Source: Anaerophaga thermohalophila DSM 12881 (lineage in GTDB: Bacteria; Bacteroidota; Bacteroidia; Bacteroidales; Marinilabiliaceae). From it: a stretch of 64,000 nucleotides of DNA. The DNA lies in contig NZ_AEWI01000013.1 in the NCBI RefSeq assembly GCF_000191885.1, positions 62,001 through 126,000 of the forward strand. The letters are read 5' to 3'. A program made the translations under genes and the position numbers. Below are positions 33,560 through 42,960 of this stretch, piece by piece. The notes below the pieces were generated by a model that saw only the letters and a list, made by a program, of their open reading frames with translations, made no database searches and was not told the DNA's origin. Each line of letters starts with the position of its first letter. The stretch's first letter is position 1.

Positions 33560-35119
33560 ATGTCAAATCAGGATAAAATAACACACTTAATTGAGTTGCG
33601 AAACCAGGCACGGCTTGGCGGCGGAGAAAAAAGAATTGAAGCTCAGCATAGCAAGGGAAAATTCACTGCCAGAGAGAGGATCGAGATGCTTCTTGACGAT
33701 GGTAGTTTTGAAGAATTTGACATGTTTGTTACACACCGCTGCACTAATTTTGGCATGGAAAAGAAAAAATTTTTGGGCGACGGTGTTGTTACGGGACATG
33801 GAACAATAGATGGTCGGGTTGTTTATGTTTTTGCACAGGATTTTACCGTGTTTGGTGGCTCATTGTCCGAAACGTTTGCACAAAAAATATGCAAAGTTAT
33901 GGATATGGCCATGAAAGTGGGTGCTCCCGTAATTGGAATTAACGACAGTGGAGGAGCCAGAATTCAGGAAGGTGTAACTTCACTGGCCGGATATGCCGAA
34001 ATTTTTGAGCGAAATATTCTTGCTTCCGGTGTTATTCCTCAAATATCAGCCATTTTCGGACCTTGTGCCGGAGGTGCTGTTTATTCACCTGCACTGACCG
34101 ATTTTGTCATGATGACCGAGCAAACCAGTTATATGTTTGTTACCGGACCTAAAGTGGTAAAAACCGTGACCGGAGAGGACATAACCGTTGAAGACCTTGG
34201 CGGAGCTCATGTTCATTCAACCAAGTCGGGTGTGTCCCATTTTGAACTGGAAAACGAGGAAGAAGGCATTATGCTGATACGGAAACTTCTGTCATATCTT
34301 CCTCAAAACAACCTGGAAGAACCGCCCCTGATTGATTCAAGCGATCCGATTGACCGGTTAGACGATAGTCTGAATACGATTATTCCGGACAACCCCAACC
34401 AACCGTACGATATGAAAGAAGTCATCTACACCATCATTGATGACGGTGAGTTTCTGGAAGTTCATCGCAATTATGCCAAAAATATTATTGTAGGCTTTTG
34501 CCGAATGGGGGGTGCCTCTGTAGGTCTCGTTGCCAATCAGCCGAATTTTCTGGCAGGGGTGCTTGATTCCGATGCTTCTCGTAAAGCTGCAAGGTTCGTG
34601 AGATTCTGCGATGCGTTCAACATCCCTATATTAACATTGGTTGATGTTCCCGGATTTCTGCCGGGTAGCGGTCAGGAATATGCCGGTATCATTTCTCACG
34701 GTGCTAAACTGATGTTTGCTTATGGAGAAGCCACTGTTCCCAAGGTGACTATTACACTGCGTAAATCTTACGGCGGTGCTCACGACGTGATGAGTTGTAA
34801 ACAACTTCGTGGCGATTTGAATTATGCATGGCCATCGGCTGAAATTGCTGTTATGGGTGCATCAGGTGCTATTGAAGTATTGGAAGGCCGTGCGGTTAAA
34901 GAAATAGAAGACCCCGAAGAAAAGAAAAAATACATCGCCAAAAAAGAAGAAGAATACAAAGAAGCATTTGCAAATCCCTACAAAGCAGCTTCTTACGGTT
35001 ATATCGACGATGTAATCGAGCCGCGCAATACACGATTCCGTATTATACGTGGCTTCCAGAGTCTGCAGACGAAAAAATTGACAAATCCGCCTAAAAAACA
35101 CAGCAATATACCATTGTAA
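33560..35119 (+). CDS. mmdA: methylmalonyl-CoA decarboxylase alpha subunit (carboxyltransferase)
   Basis: A 519-residue carboxyltransferase of the propionyl-CoA carboxylase beta / MmdA family: [49 protein letters not shown] (oxyanion loop), [35 protein letters not shown]. It transfers the carboxyl group of methylmalonyl-CoA to biotin. Followed by gamma, biotin carrier and beta genes with gaps of 2-14 bp, so it belongs to the Na+-pumping decarboxylase complex and not to an ATP-driven carboxylase; no biotin carboxylase gene is present. Confidence 0.92.
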   Translation: MSNQDKITHLIELRNQARLGGGEKRIEAQHSKGKFTARERIEMLLDDGSFEEFDMFVTHRCTNFGMEKKKFLGDGVVTGHGTIDGRVVYVFAQDFTVFGGSLSETFAQKICKVMDMAMKVGAPVIGINDSGGARIQEGVTSLAGYAEIFERNILASGVIPQISAIFGPCAGGAVYSPALTDFVMMTEQTSYMFVTGPKVVKTVTGEDITVEDLGGAHVHSTKSGVSHFELENEEEGIMLIRKLLSYLPQNNLEEPPLIDSSDPIDRLDDSLNTIIPDNPNQPYDMKEVIYTIIDDGEFLEVHRNYAKNIIVGFCRMGGASVGLVANQPNFLAGVLDSDASRKAARFVRFCDAFNIPILTLVDVPGFLPGSGQEYAGIISHGAKLMFAYGEATVPKVTITLRKSYGGAHDVMSCKQLRGDLNYAWPSAEIAVMGASGAIEVLEGRAVKEIEDPEEKKKYIAKKEEEYKEAFANPYKAASYGYIDDVIEPRNTRFRIIRGFQSLQTKKLTNPPKKHSNIPL

Positions 35120-35133
35120 AACCGGAAACACTT

Positions 35134-35499
35134 ATGATTCATATACTCGAAGCTGTCAACTGGACACAGATATGGGTAATTACTGCTGTCGGATATTCAG
35201 TAGTTTTTACTGCCCTGGTTCTTCTGATATTTGTTTTCAGGTTGGTGCCTAAGGTGCTCAATCTGCAAATGAAACGTAAACTGAAGAAAGAAGGAAAATA
35301 TGTAGAAAACCATGGAGAGGAAGAACAGTATATTGCCGGAGAAGTAAATGCCGCCATAGGCCTGGCACTTTCTCTCTATTTCAGTGAAATGCATGATGAC
35401 GAAAGCAAAATTATTACCATTAAAAGGGTGGAAAGAAGATACTCTCCGTGGAATTCGAAGATTTATAACATTAATAACATTTTACCAACAAGAAGATAG
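35134..35499 (+). CDS. sodium-pump decarboxylase gamma subunit (OadG-like)
   Basis: A 121-residue protein with one membrane helix (about residues 12-40, [23 protein letters not shown]). A charged linker follows, then a short region ([17 protein letters not shown]) as in Bacteroidetes OadG/MmdD-like subunits. It anchors the soluble carboxyltransferase to the membrane beta subunit. Identification is supported by position between mmdA and the biotin carrier gene. Confidence 0.85.
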   Translation: MIHILEAVNWTQIWVITAVGYSVVFTALVLLIFVFRLVPKVLNLQMKRKLKKEGKYVENHGEEEQYIAGEVNAAIGLALSLYFSEMHDDESKIITIKRVERRYSPWNSKIYNINNILPTRR

Positions 35500-35501
35500 C
35501 A

Positions 35502-35927
35502 ATGAAGAAATTTGACTTTTCCATAAACGGGAACAAATATCATGTCGATGTGAAGGACATTGATGATAATATTGCCACCGTAGAGATTAATGGAACGCCT
35601 TATACAGTAGAAATAGAGCAAGAGGTAAAAAAGGTAAAAACACCTAAGCTGGTAAGGCAGGAAGTAAAACCAAAACCGGGAGAAGGACATATTATCAAGA
35701 AACCATCCACAGGCGGACATCAGATTTTGGCGCCATTGCCGGGAAGTATTTTTAAAATTCTTGTAAAAGTAGGCGATGAAGTTAAAAAAGGTGATACCCT
35801 TATGATCATGGAGGCCATGAAAATGGAAAACAATGTAATGGCCGACAAAGAGGGTACCGTTAAAGAGATTAAAGTAAAAGAGGGTGATGCGGTACTTCAA
35901 AGCGATGTATTGATGGTGATTGAATAG
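35502..35927 (+). CDS. biotin carboxyl carrier subunit
   Basis: A 141-residue protein. The N-terminal half (1-50) is a variable barrel-like region, a short linker follows, and a biotinyl domain starts at about 74 ([24 protein letters not shown]). The biotin acceptor lysine is in MEAMKMEN (Lys 107). It shuttles carboxyl groups from MmdA to the membrane decarboxylase. The gene starts 2 bp after the gamma subunit stop. Confidence 0.92.
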   Translation: MKKFDFSINGNKYHVDVKDIDDNIATVEINGTPYTVEIEQEVKKVKTPKLVRQEVKPKPGEGHIIKKPSTGGHQILAPLPGSIFKILVKVGDEVKKGDTLMIMEAMKMENNVMADKEGTVKEIKVKEGDAVLQSDVLMVIE

Positions 35928-35932
35928 CATAT

Positions 35933-37244
35933 TTGTTCCGATTGTTTAATCCCGGAGCTGTTTTAAGCTTCCTTCAAAGTTATTTTAACGTGAGAAAATT
36001 TGTAACAGTATTTACAGTATTGGGGCTGCTTTTCATGGTTTCGATATTGACCGGAGGCAACGCAACTGCACAGGATGTTTTGCCCGACAATGTTGAAAGC
36101 AGTAGTGCCCTTGTCAAAGGCCTGAAAACGTTCTGGCACTATACCGGTTTTTCTGGTGTTACCCTGGGAAACCTGATAATGATCGTGGTTGGACTTTTCT
36201 TTATTTTTCTGGCCATAAAATTTAATTATGAACCTCTTCTGCTGGTTCCCATCGGGACCGGTATTTTGCTCGGAAATATCCCGTTCGTTGAAGGATTCCA
36301 GATTGGGATATACGAAGAAGGTTCGGTTCTCAACTATTTATATTTTGGAGTGATGAAAGGAGTCTATCCGCCGCTAATATTTTTGGGGATAGGCGCAATG
36401 ACAGACTTTTCATCCCTGATATCCAATCCTCGTCTGATGATTTTGGGAGCTGCTGCCCAAATTGGTATTTTTGCAACATTTATTGGAGCAATGGCACTCG
36501 GATTTGAAATTCATCAGGCAGGAGCAATTTCTATTATTGGTGGTGCCGACGGGCCGACTGCCATTTTTGCTTCTTCCAAACTGGCACCTCAACTGATCGG
36601 GAGTATCGCCATTGCTGCTTATTCATACATGGCACTGGTACCTGTTATTCAGCCGCCTATTATTCGGCTGATGACATCAAAAAAAAGAGAGGTTGATAAG
36701 GATGAAGCCGCCCCGGGCTGTGTCAAAAACAGAGAAAATACTCTTTCCGTTAATCGGGTTGTTGCTTACGCTTTTCATCTCACCAACGGCGCTTCCACTA
36801 TTGGGAATGCTCTTCTTTGGAAACTTATTGAAAGAGTGTGGTGTTACCGAACGTTTGGCTGAAACTGCCCGAACCAAGATGATAGACATCGTTACTATAT
36901 TGCTGGGGCTAACAGTTGGAGCATCAACTCAGGCTAATGTATTCCTTACAGGAGAATCCATAATGATATTTGGATTGGGAGCCGCCTCATTCGTCGTTGC
37001 AACAGCCGGTGGTCTTTTGTTTGCCAAAATAATGAACCTGTTTTTAAGGAAGGATAATAAGATCAATCCGATGATTGGCGCAGCAGGCGTATCAGCAGTC
37101 CCCGATAGTGCCCGCGTTGTCCAGCACGAAGGGCTTAAAAACGATCCGTCTAACCACCTGCTCATGCATGCCATGGCCCCCAATGTTTCGGGCGTAATCG
37201 GTTCCGCCGTTGCAGCAGGGATGATGTTGAGTTTTCTTATGTAA
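35933..37244 (+). pseudogene. mmdB: decarboxylase beta subunit (OadB/MmdB), frameshifted at an A8 tract
   Basis: Two overlapping frames form one polytopic beta subunit: the first (TTG 35933, or GTG 35990 giving a signal-like start) runs through YTGFSGVTLGNLIMIVVGLFF, IGGADGPTAIFASSKLAP and VIQPPIIRLMTSKK. The second carries RMKPPRAVSKTEKILFPLIG through SAVPDSARVV. They meet at TC(A)8GAGAGG (36679-36686). With seven A the text reads TSKKERLIRMKPPR, the conserved family sequence. The subunit decarboxylates carboxybiotin and exports Na+. The one-base excess may be a sequencing error, a mutation or a slippage site. Type is given as pseudogene only for the visible break. Confidence 0.85.
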
Positions 37245-37322
37245 TGATGAGTCCGTTTCTGAAAGTTTCTTATAGAAACAGACTCAACAATATAATCCTG
37301 CTAGTAATTGGTTGATTGAAAA

Positions 37323-37353
37323 GGGGTCTCCACTGTTAGTGGAGGCCCTTTTT
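37323..37353 (+). terminator. terminator of the decarboxylase operon
   Basis: GGGTCTCCAC and GTGGAGGCCC arms around a TGTTA loop, followed by TTTTT, about 80 nt after the beta subunit stop. Confidence 0.85.
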
Positions 37354-37543
37354 AATTCTTTCCTAAGTGGTGTCTGTCCATAAATTGCCAAATTCTGTGT
37401 TACGCTTGCCGCCAATATTGAATTGTTGACACAATTAATAGCACAAACCACAACTCTCTCATAATAAAAACCTTGCGCCATTGCGTCACGGCGTTTAGAC
37501 TTTATTAAACTGACTAATTTATTTTCTGAACAGGCTCTACTTA

Positions 37544-37677
37544 AGGTCCGATGAAAAAGTCAGCAGGCCCTAAGCTGAATATCCGGAAAAATCCCCCCGT
37601 CACTGTGCCAATATTACATGACACACCGAAGAGGAGGCAGCAGACAGAAAACCGGGAATATAATATTCGACCTGCCA
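37544..37677 (+). promoter_or_regulatory. orphan cobalamin-riboswitch-like RNA
   Basis: On the plus strand the pieces of a cobalamin aptamer appear in order: AGGTCC at the 5' side, CTGAATATCCGGAAAAATCC (the GAAnnCCGGTGAAAATCC box with two bases missing), CCCCGTCACTGTG (CCCGCnACTGT box), and a 3' ACCGGGA..GACCTGCC in which a small extra hairpin is inserted. At about 134 nt it is shorter than typical. No plus-strand gene follows; its 3' end meets the stop of the DUF4340 gene on the other strand. It may be a decayed remnant. Confidence 0.5.
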
Positions 37678-37678
37678 G

Positions 37679-38665
37679 TTAATTATTCAGCAATAAACCC
37701 TTCGATACAAAAATCTTATCGAACAAATAATTGTTTTTATCAAGCGCCCAATTATCGGGATGTTGGCTTGACATAATCAACGTGGAATCTTTGTCAAATT
37801 CGGCTTCTATTACTGATATCAGTCCATTTCTGTCTTTTATGGTAAGTTTATGAGTAATATTTTCGGGTTTATTATTAGCAAACGATCTGACCTTCAGATT
37901 CCTGATATCTTTTAAATAGTCAGCCACAGCAGCAGAATCGGCCGGTACTTCACCAATCACCCATTGGCCGTCTGTTTGGGTAAGAACAAACGAGCTGTCA
38001 CCGGGAACTTTGAATGAAAGTTCAACGGGATATTTGAAGTCGTTTTGCAACGAAAAAAGTGATTTATCTCTGAAATGATTTACATCAGCTCTAATCAGGG
38101 AAGAAAGAAAACCTTCAACAGCAAACACTTCATCTTCCCCCTTTCTGCGGATATAAGTACTCATGGTGCCGGGATTCTGACGCATATAAGGATTACGTTG
38201 TCTCATCTGTGCAGCCATGGGCGACTGAATATAGGTGAAACGACCGATAATCAGGTCTGCCAGAACGTTGTCGTCATTGTAAAATGCTACCTCCATGCCG
38301 GCTGAGTCGGTCACTTCAAATTGTTCCCATCTGTCTCTGCTTTGTGTGGCCATCCGCATGGGCTTGAGCTGACTCATTGTCTTCAGGGTGCGCTTAATAG
38401 TGCTTGAATCGGCCATAAATTCTTTTTCGGAATTCTCGGATTTTACTATCCATTTGCCATTGGCCTCCTTACTCATGACAATGGCCGGATCATCATTTCC
38501 CCGTTGAGATATCACAATCTTGTCACATTCCTCCGGCACAAAAGAAACCAGGTTTTCGGGCAAATTACCAACACGTTTGGGTTCGGTAATTTTATGAATG
38601 GTAAAAACGACTAACAGAACGAAAAAGACAATTGATAATGTCCTTATATTCATTTTACTTAGCAT
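37679..38665 (-). CDS. DUF4340 protein of the Gld-type transporter operon
   Basis: A 328-residue protein with an N-terminal membrane anchor (about residues 7-24) and a periplasmic DUF4340-like body (repeated WRLDKNNYLF-like strands; DGQWVIGEVPAD, FDKIFVSKG). It is the last gene of gldA-gldF-gldG-DUF4340, overlapping gldG by 11 bp. Start ATG 38665 has a good GGAGG upstream, unusual in this window and decisive over ATG 38653. DUF4340 proteins are commonly next to GldG-like genes; function unknown. Confidence 0.8.
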   Translation of the reverse strand: MLSKMNIRTLSIVFFVLLVVFTIHKITEPKRVGNLPENLVSFVPEECDKIVISQRGNDDPAIVMSKEANGKWIVKSENSEKEFMADSSTIKRTLKTMSQLKPMRMATQSRDRWEQFEVTDSAGMEVAFYNDDNVLADLIIGRFTYIQSPMAAQMRQRNPYMRQNPGTMSTYIRRKGEDEVFAVEGFLSSLIRADVNHFRDKSLFSLQNDFKYPVELSFKVPGDSSFVLTQTDGQWVIGEVPADSAAVADYLKDIRNLKVRSFANNKPENITHKLTIKDRNGLISVIEAEFDKDSTLIMSSQHPDNWALDKNNYLFDKIFVSKGLLLNN

Positions 38666-40163
38666 AGCTCTCCTCCCTTCTTTTATTTCTGATGTTTATA
38701 TTTTTCTGATATCTGACTATCCCGATAATGATGACCAAAAGCAAGGGCAGCCCAAAATTCAGGATTTTAAGCCAGGTTTGTTTGCTTTCATTTATCTGGT
38801 CTAATGGACGATGTTTAACAGTTTTAGTTCTTAACTGCATCAAACCGGTATCATCATTCAAATAATCCACCGAATTGACAAACAATGAAATGTTATCGGG
38901 TTGTAATTGCCTTGCATTCTGACCTGTGCCATTGATGACGAAATCACCGTCGGTGAAAACAATAATGTTTCCGCCCTGCTTCCCGTTCTCAGGACTGACC
39001 AAAGCAGCTACAGGAATGCGGGAACGACTGAAATCCGACTCGCTCCATTCTTTTTCGAAATTGAAGAATACAGGAGCCGTCCTGACATCTGATTGTTTAC
39101 CTGAATAGGCCAGAGGAACAAAATTAACTGTAGTATCAGCCGGCTCAAGGGAGCTGGCAAATTGAAGCATAACAGCACTCAATCCTTTCACAACCGGATG
39201 ATCTGCAAATTCAGAAATAACGGGAAGAAAAGGAAAGGATACCGGGGTATTGATCATAAACGGACCTTGTTGTTGTCTGATGGTAACACTGCCGCAACTG
39301 GCATCAATAAGAAAGTCAGAGTTTATCTTTACACCCTTTTTTTCAAGCCAGTCACTCATCCCGGTATAAAGGTCTCTGCCCATTCCGGTTGAAAAATTGG
39401 CTTCAACCTTGTTTATTGCGACGACTACATTACCACCATTTTCAACGAACGTGTTAAGTTTTTCAAAATGAGCAGGAGGGATGGTATCGGCAGGACGAAC
39501 CCAAATCAAAGTTTTGTATTTGTCGAGGTTTACTGAATCTTCCAGTGTTATGGGTTCCGGGGTATAAAGAACCTGTAATTCGCTGGTTACTTCACTCATT
39601 TCCTCCAATGTTGGCTCTCCATGACCGGCTATTACACCAACAGGCTGTTTCTCAGGAATTGTCATCTTTTTTATGGCCATGGTCAGGGCATATTCCATCT
39701 GAGAACCGGGCTCCAGAAAAGGGATTACTTCGGTAGCTTCGCCATAGTTGATAACAGCGCCCATATAAGCCCTTTTCTGCACAGACTGGTTCTTTTCCCG
39801 TGAAGAGATCACCAATGGCTGAATGCCATTTTGCCGGGCTTCATTTTCCAATTCATCACTTTCGTTTGGATTAATGAAGGTGAAAACCACTTTATTATCC
39901 GACCGTGTTGCATACTCTTCAAGAAGATTCATGAAATCCTGACGCATACGGTCGAATTGCGGTTGCAGGTCTTCCGAAAAATAGGCTGTAACCGTAACCG
40001 GGTCCTGTAAATCTCCAATAATATCAAGCGTGCTTTGGCTAAGAGTGTATCGCTGATCTTCTGTGAAATCAAGACGTACAAAGAAGTCTGTGCTAATCAG
40101 GTTAATTAAAACTACAATACCTGATAGCAGTACCAATGTATATTTTAGCTTTGTTTTTGTCAT
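38655..40163 (-). CDS. gldG: GldG-like ABC transporter auxiliary protein
   Basis: A 502-residue membrane protein. An N-terminal helix (about residues 8-28) precedes a large periplasmic region with DLQDPVTVTAYFSEDLQPQFDRM, VIAGHGEPTL and VFTDGDFVINGTGQ, hallmarks of the GldG/ABC_transp_aux family. A C-terminal helix is near residue 475. In gliding Bacteroidetes GldA-GldF-GldG is an ABC transporter needed for motility in some species; it also occurs in non-gliders, so motility is not implied. The gene is 12 bp downstream of gldF. Confidence 0.87.
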   Translation of the reverse strand: MTKTKLKYTLVLLSGIVVLINLISTDFFVRLDFTEDQRYTLSQSTLDIIGDLQDPVTVTAYFSEDLQPQFDRMRQDFMNLLEEYATRSDNKVVFTFINPNESDELENEARQNGIQPLVISSREKNQSVQKRAYMGAVINYGEATEVIPFLEPGSQMEYALTMAIKKMTIPEKQPVGVIAGHGEPTLEEMSEVTSELQVLYTPEPITLEDSVNLDKYKTLIWVRPADTIPPAHFEKLNTFVENGGNVVVAINKVEANFSTGMGRDLYTGMSDWLEKKGVKINSDFLIDASCGSVTIRQQQGPFMINTPVSFPFLPVISEFADHPVVKGLSAVMLQFASSLEPADTTVNFVPLAYSGKQSDVRTAPVFFNFEKEWSESDFSRSRIPVAALVSPENGKQGGNIIVFTDGDFVINGTGQNARQLQPDNISLFVNSVDYLNDDTGLMQLRTKTVKHRPLDQINESKQTWLKILNFGLPLLLVIIIGIVRYQKNINIRNKRREESYAK

Positions 40164-40175
40164 TTTTTCAATACT

Positions 40176-40898
40176 TTAATTAAGGTTCTTCTTCAACAAT
40201 GAAGCTTCTGCACCGGTAAGCGCTAAAAATATAACAGACAGGAAATAAATCAAATCACGACTGTCAATAATGCCACGTGTTATATTGTCGTAATGGTTTC
40301 GAAGGTCGAGGTATCCGAAGATATCTCCGATAGTACCGTCAAAAACCGATGAGAGCATACTGAAAAGTATCTGGAAAAAGATTCCTGTTATCAATGCCAG
40401 CAAAAATGCTACAATCTGGTTTTGGGTGAGACTGCTGGTAAAGATGCCAATACTGATGTAAGCCCCGCTCATCAACAGGAGTCCCAGATACCCGGTAATG
40501 GCCGTACCATGATCAATCGGGCCTAAACTGGCGATGGTAACATACCAGGGTAATGTGAGAGCGAGACTAACCGCAACGAGCAACCATGTGGCAAGAAACT
40601 TCCCTGCAATAACCTGCCAGTAGGTGACAGGCTTGGTCAGAAGAAGTTCTATGGTACCTGTTTTCAGCTCTTCTGCAATATGTTTCATGGTAAGAGCCGG
40701 GATGAATAGGAACAGAGTCCAGTAGGCTGTCTGAAAAAATGGCCTCAGACTTGCAGTATTGATATAAAAAACATCCGTTCCGTAGAGCCATGTAAAGAAA
40801 CCTGTAAGTCCAAGAAAAACAAAAAGCATAATATAGGCCATCAGAGAATCGAAATAGCTTCGGAACTCTTTTGAAGTAATTATTAATGTCTTGTTCAT
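40176..40898 (-). CDS. gldF: GldF-like ABC-2 permease
   Basis: A 240-residue permease with six membrane helices of the ABC-2 type (SLMAYIMLFVFLGLTGFFTW, VIAGKFLATWLLVAVSLALTL, FLLALITGIFFQILFSML). The ELKTGTIELLLTKPVTYWQVIAGK loop is the ABC-2 signature. It partners the ATPase encoded 12 bp upstream. Confidence 0.88.
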   Translation of the reverse strand: MNKTLIITSKEFRSYFDSLMAYIMLFVFLGLTGFFTWLYGTDVFYINTASLRPFFQTAYWTLFLFIPALTMKHIAEELKTGTIELLLTKPVTYWQVIAGKFLATWLLVAVSLALTLPWYVTIASLGPIDHGTAITGYLGLLLMSGAYISIGIFTSSLTQNQIVAFLLALITGIFFQILFSMLSSVFDGTIGDIFGYLDLRNHYDNITRGIIDSRDLIYFLSVIFLALTGAEASLLKKNLN

Positions 40899-40910
40899 GG
40901 GGGATAAGTT

Positions 40911-41846
40911 TTAATGTTCTGTGGTTACTTCGCGGAAGATGTCTTCCAAATTCTTTTCAAAAGGAGTGAGTTCTGTCAGATACCAACCATTCTTCACGCA
41001 TAAGTCGAAAATGTCTTTGGTCGAACTTTCACCGGCTTTGCTTTGGATTTCAAAACCGCCCTTTTTATCGTTACGGAAATCGACAACAGCTACCTGTGGA
41101 AGTTCCTGCAAAGCTTTAAATACTTTATTATCATCGCTTTCTCCTTCAATGGAAACATGCAATATTTCATTGCCACGAGCTTGTTGCCTCAATTCCTCCG
41201 GTGTACCGTCAGCAACAAGCTGTCCTTTGTTGATGATGAGCACACGATCGCAGGTAGCTTCAACCTCGGCAAGAATATGAGAACTTAGTAATACGGTTTT
41301 TTCTTTACCTATCTGACGGATAAGTTCGCGTATCTCTATTATCTGATTGGGATCAAGGCCGGTTGTGGGCTCATCCAGTATCAACACTTGCGGGTCGTGG
41401 ACCAGTGCCTGTGCCAGCCCGACACGCTGACGAAATCCCTTTGAGAGTTCACCTATTTTCTTGTGTTTTTCCGAATCAATACCGCAAATCCGTATCATCT
41501 CCCTGACTCTTTCTCTTAGCTTTCTGCCATCGAGCCCCTGAAGTTTCCCGGCAAAAATAAGATAATCAATTACCGGCATATCGCCGTAAAGGGGATTGTT
41601 TTCGGGCAGATATCCAATGGTTTGTTTGGTTCTTTCCGGATTTTTAAATACACTGACGCCATCAATCAAAATATCTCCTTCCGAAGGCGTAAGGAAGCCT
41701 GTGATGGCCTTCATTGTAGTCGTTTTTCCGGCACCATTGGGTCCTAAAAAACCAAGAATTTCGCCCGTTCTCACTTTAAAAGTGAGGTGGTCGAGTGCTT
41801 TCTGAACACCGTAGAAATGACTCAATTCTTTTACTATGATTTCCAT
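40911..41846 (-). CDS. gldA: GldA-like ABC transporter ATPase
   Basis: A 311-residue ABC ATPase: Walker A GPNGAGKTTT, Q-loop YLPENNPLYG, signature LSKGFRQRVGLAQALVHD, Walker B VLILDEPTTGLDPNQ, H-loop SSHIL. A C-terminal domain of about 90 residues is present as in GldA/CcmA-type ATPases. It energises the GldF/GldG system at the inner membrane. It is the first gene of the operon, and a terminator-like hairpin lies just upstream. Confidence 0.87.
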   Translation of the reverse strand: MEIIVKELSHFYGVQKALDHLTFKVRTGEILGFLGPNGAGKTTTMKAITGFLTPSEGDILIDGVSVFKNPERTKQTIGYLPENNPLYGDMPVIDYLIFAGKLQGLDGRKLRERVREMIRICGIDSEKHKKIGELSKGFRQRVGLAQALVHDPQVLILDEPTTGLDPNQIIEIRELIRQIGKEKTVLLSSHILAEVEATCDRVLIINKGQLVADGTPEELRQQARGNEILHVSIEGESDDNKVFKALQELPQVAVVDFRNDKKGGFEIQSKAGESSTKDIFDLCVKNGWYLTELTPFEKNLEDIFREVTTEH

Positions 41847-41885
41847 TTTGTTTGTTTTGTTTGTTGATTACTTGCAAAAAAGACA

Positions 41886-41924
41886 TAAAAAAACCGGGTA
41901 ATAGAATTCCTCTAATACCCGGGT
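41886..41924 (-). terminator. terminator between lolA and gldA
   Basis: On the minus strand ACCCGGGTATTAGA and its pairing arm CTATTACCCGG lie around a short loop, followed by T7. It is 39 nt before the gldA start, so it ends lolA transcription or attenuates gldA. Confidence 0.75.
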
Positions 41925-42097
41925 GAAAATTTTATAGATATAGGTCTCTGTTAATATTGCAAACTACTGTAAAAAACTCAATCCCCGGGCAAAAAATCAT
42001 TGCATCAACCATGGAATTGACCCTGCAGTTATATGAACATCAGAATGACTGGTCAGCTACTGACTAACCACTACTGATTTTGCTTTTTATACCGCAC

Positions 42098-42745
42098 TCA
42101 TCTCATATCAATAATTTCTACATCAGGGTGTTTGTCAGGATCGAAAGTGAACATGCCTGACTCAAACGGGACATCTGTTTCCATGTTTGTAATATCAATA
42201 ATATAATTGGTACCGTCTTTACCGATTTGCGATATTTTTGTAATGTGATTGTTGGCCTTATTTACATAAACTTTAATTCTGGAATAAGGTTTGTCCCTGT
42301 CTTCGGGAAACATATCCACGATATTGATTTCCTCGCCATCGATGGTATCTTCGCCTGCAAAAATGTATCGAAATCCCTGCTTGTGGATGTTAAAGATACT
42401 GGAAGGACTTAACGTGGTTTCATCCATAGGATCGGGATTGGAGATATTAACTTCATCCACCTCTTTAAGGTAAGTCCAAAGCGTTGTTCCATCAAAATAA
42501 CTATCCACATTCATGACCGACGCCTTATATTTTTCCCCGGCTATCAGGATGGTTCCTTTATGAGTGTCGGTAACATCGGCCTGCTTATTTTCCATGGAAA
42601 AGGTAAAATCGGCCCTGATGGATTGGTGTGACTGAATAATTTCACTGACTTTATCAAGAATATTTCCGGCTTTGATCACTTCCGGACTTTGAGCCGGCAA
42701 AATTACCGGAATGAGCATCAGAATGGGGATGAATAATTTTTTCAT
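42098..42745 (-). CDS. lolA: LolA-like outer-membrane lipoprotein carrier
   Basis: A 215-residue secreted protein with a cleavable signal (MKKLFIPILMLIPVILPAQS). A LolA-fold body follows: SHQSIRADFTFSMENKQADVTDTHKGTILIAGEKYKASVMNVDSYFDGTTLWTYLKEVDEVNISNP. It ferries lipoproteins across the periplasm. The length and the strand pattern fit the family; Bacteroidetes have several such proteins. It is downstream of ftsK on the same strand, separated by a family B repeat. Confidence 0.85.
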   Translation of the reverse strand: MKKLFIPILMLIPVILPAQSPEVIKAGNILDKVSEIIQSHQSIRADFTFSMENKQADVTDTHKGTILIAGEKYKASVMNVDSYFDGTTLWTYLKEVDEVNISNPDPMDETTLSPSSIFNIHKQGFRYIFAGEDTIDGEEINIVDMFPEDRDKPYSRIKVYVNKANNHITKISQIGKDGTNYIIDITNMETDVPFESGMFTFDPDKHPDVEIIDMR

Positions 42746-42802
42746 TTCTGGTCTGTTTTATTTTGAAAGTGCTTATTCAATTATCGTTCCAAAGTCATCT
42801 AT

Positions 42803-42943
42803 GAGCCCGGTCTAAAAAGCATCTTTGTTGCCAGACTCGTTGTTGTTTTAAATTTTTGCATCCTCATTAACAACAAGTTAACTCCGGTACAAAAATTTAA
42901 AATGCCTTGATTTTGACAAAAATATGCTTTTTATACTGCACTC
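42803..42943 (+). repeat. family B element between ftsK and lolA
   Basis: A 141-bp copy from GAGCCCGGTCTAAAAAGC to GCTTTTTATACTGCACTC, with a near-consensus interior (TTTGTTGCCAGACTCGTTGT, CTTGATTTTGACAAAAATA). Confidence 0.85.
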
Positions 42944-42960
42944 ATCTATTCAGACCGCAC

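Noticed and set aside
36679-36686. Programmed ribosomal frameshifting at A8 in mmdB
   Set aside because: No stimulatory structure could be seen, and homologues as I know them are in a single frame. A base excess or error is simpler. It is kept as an open alternative in the findings.
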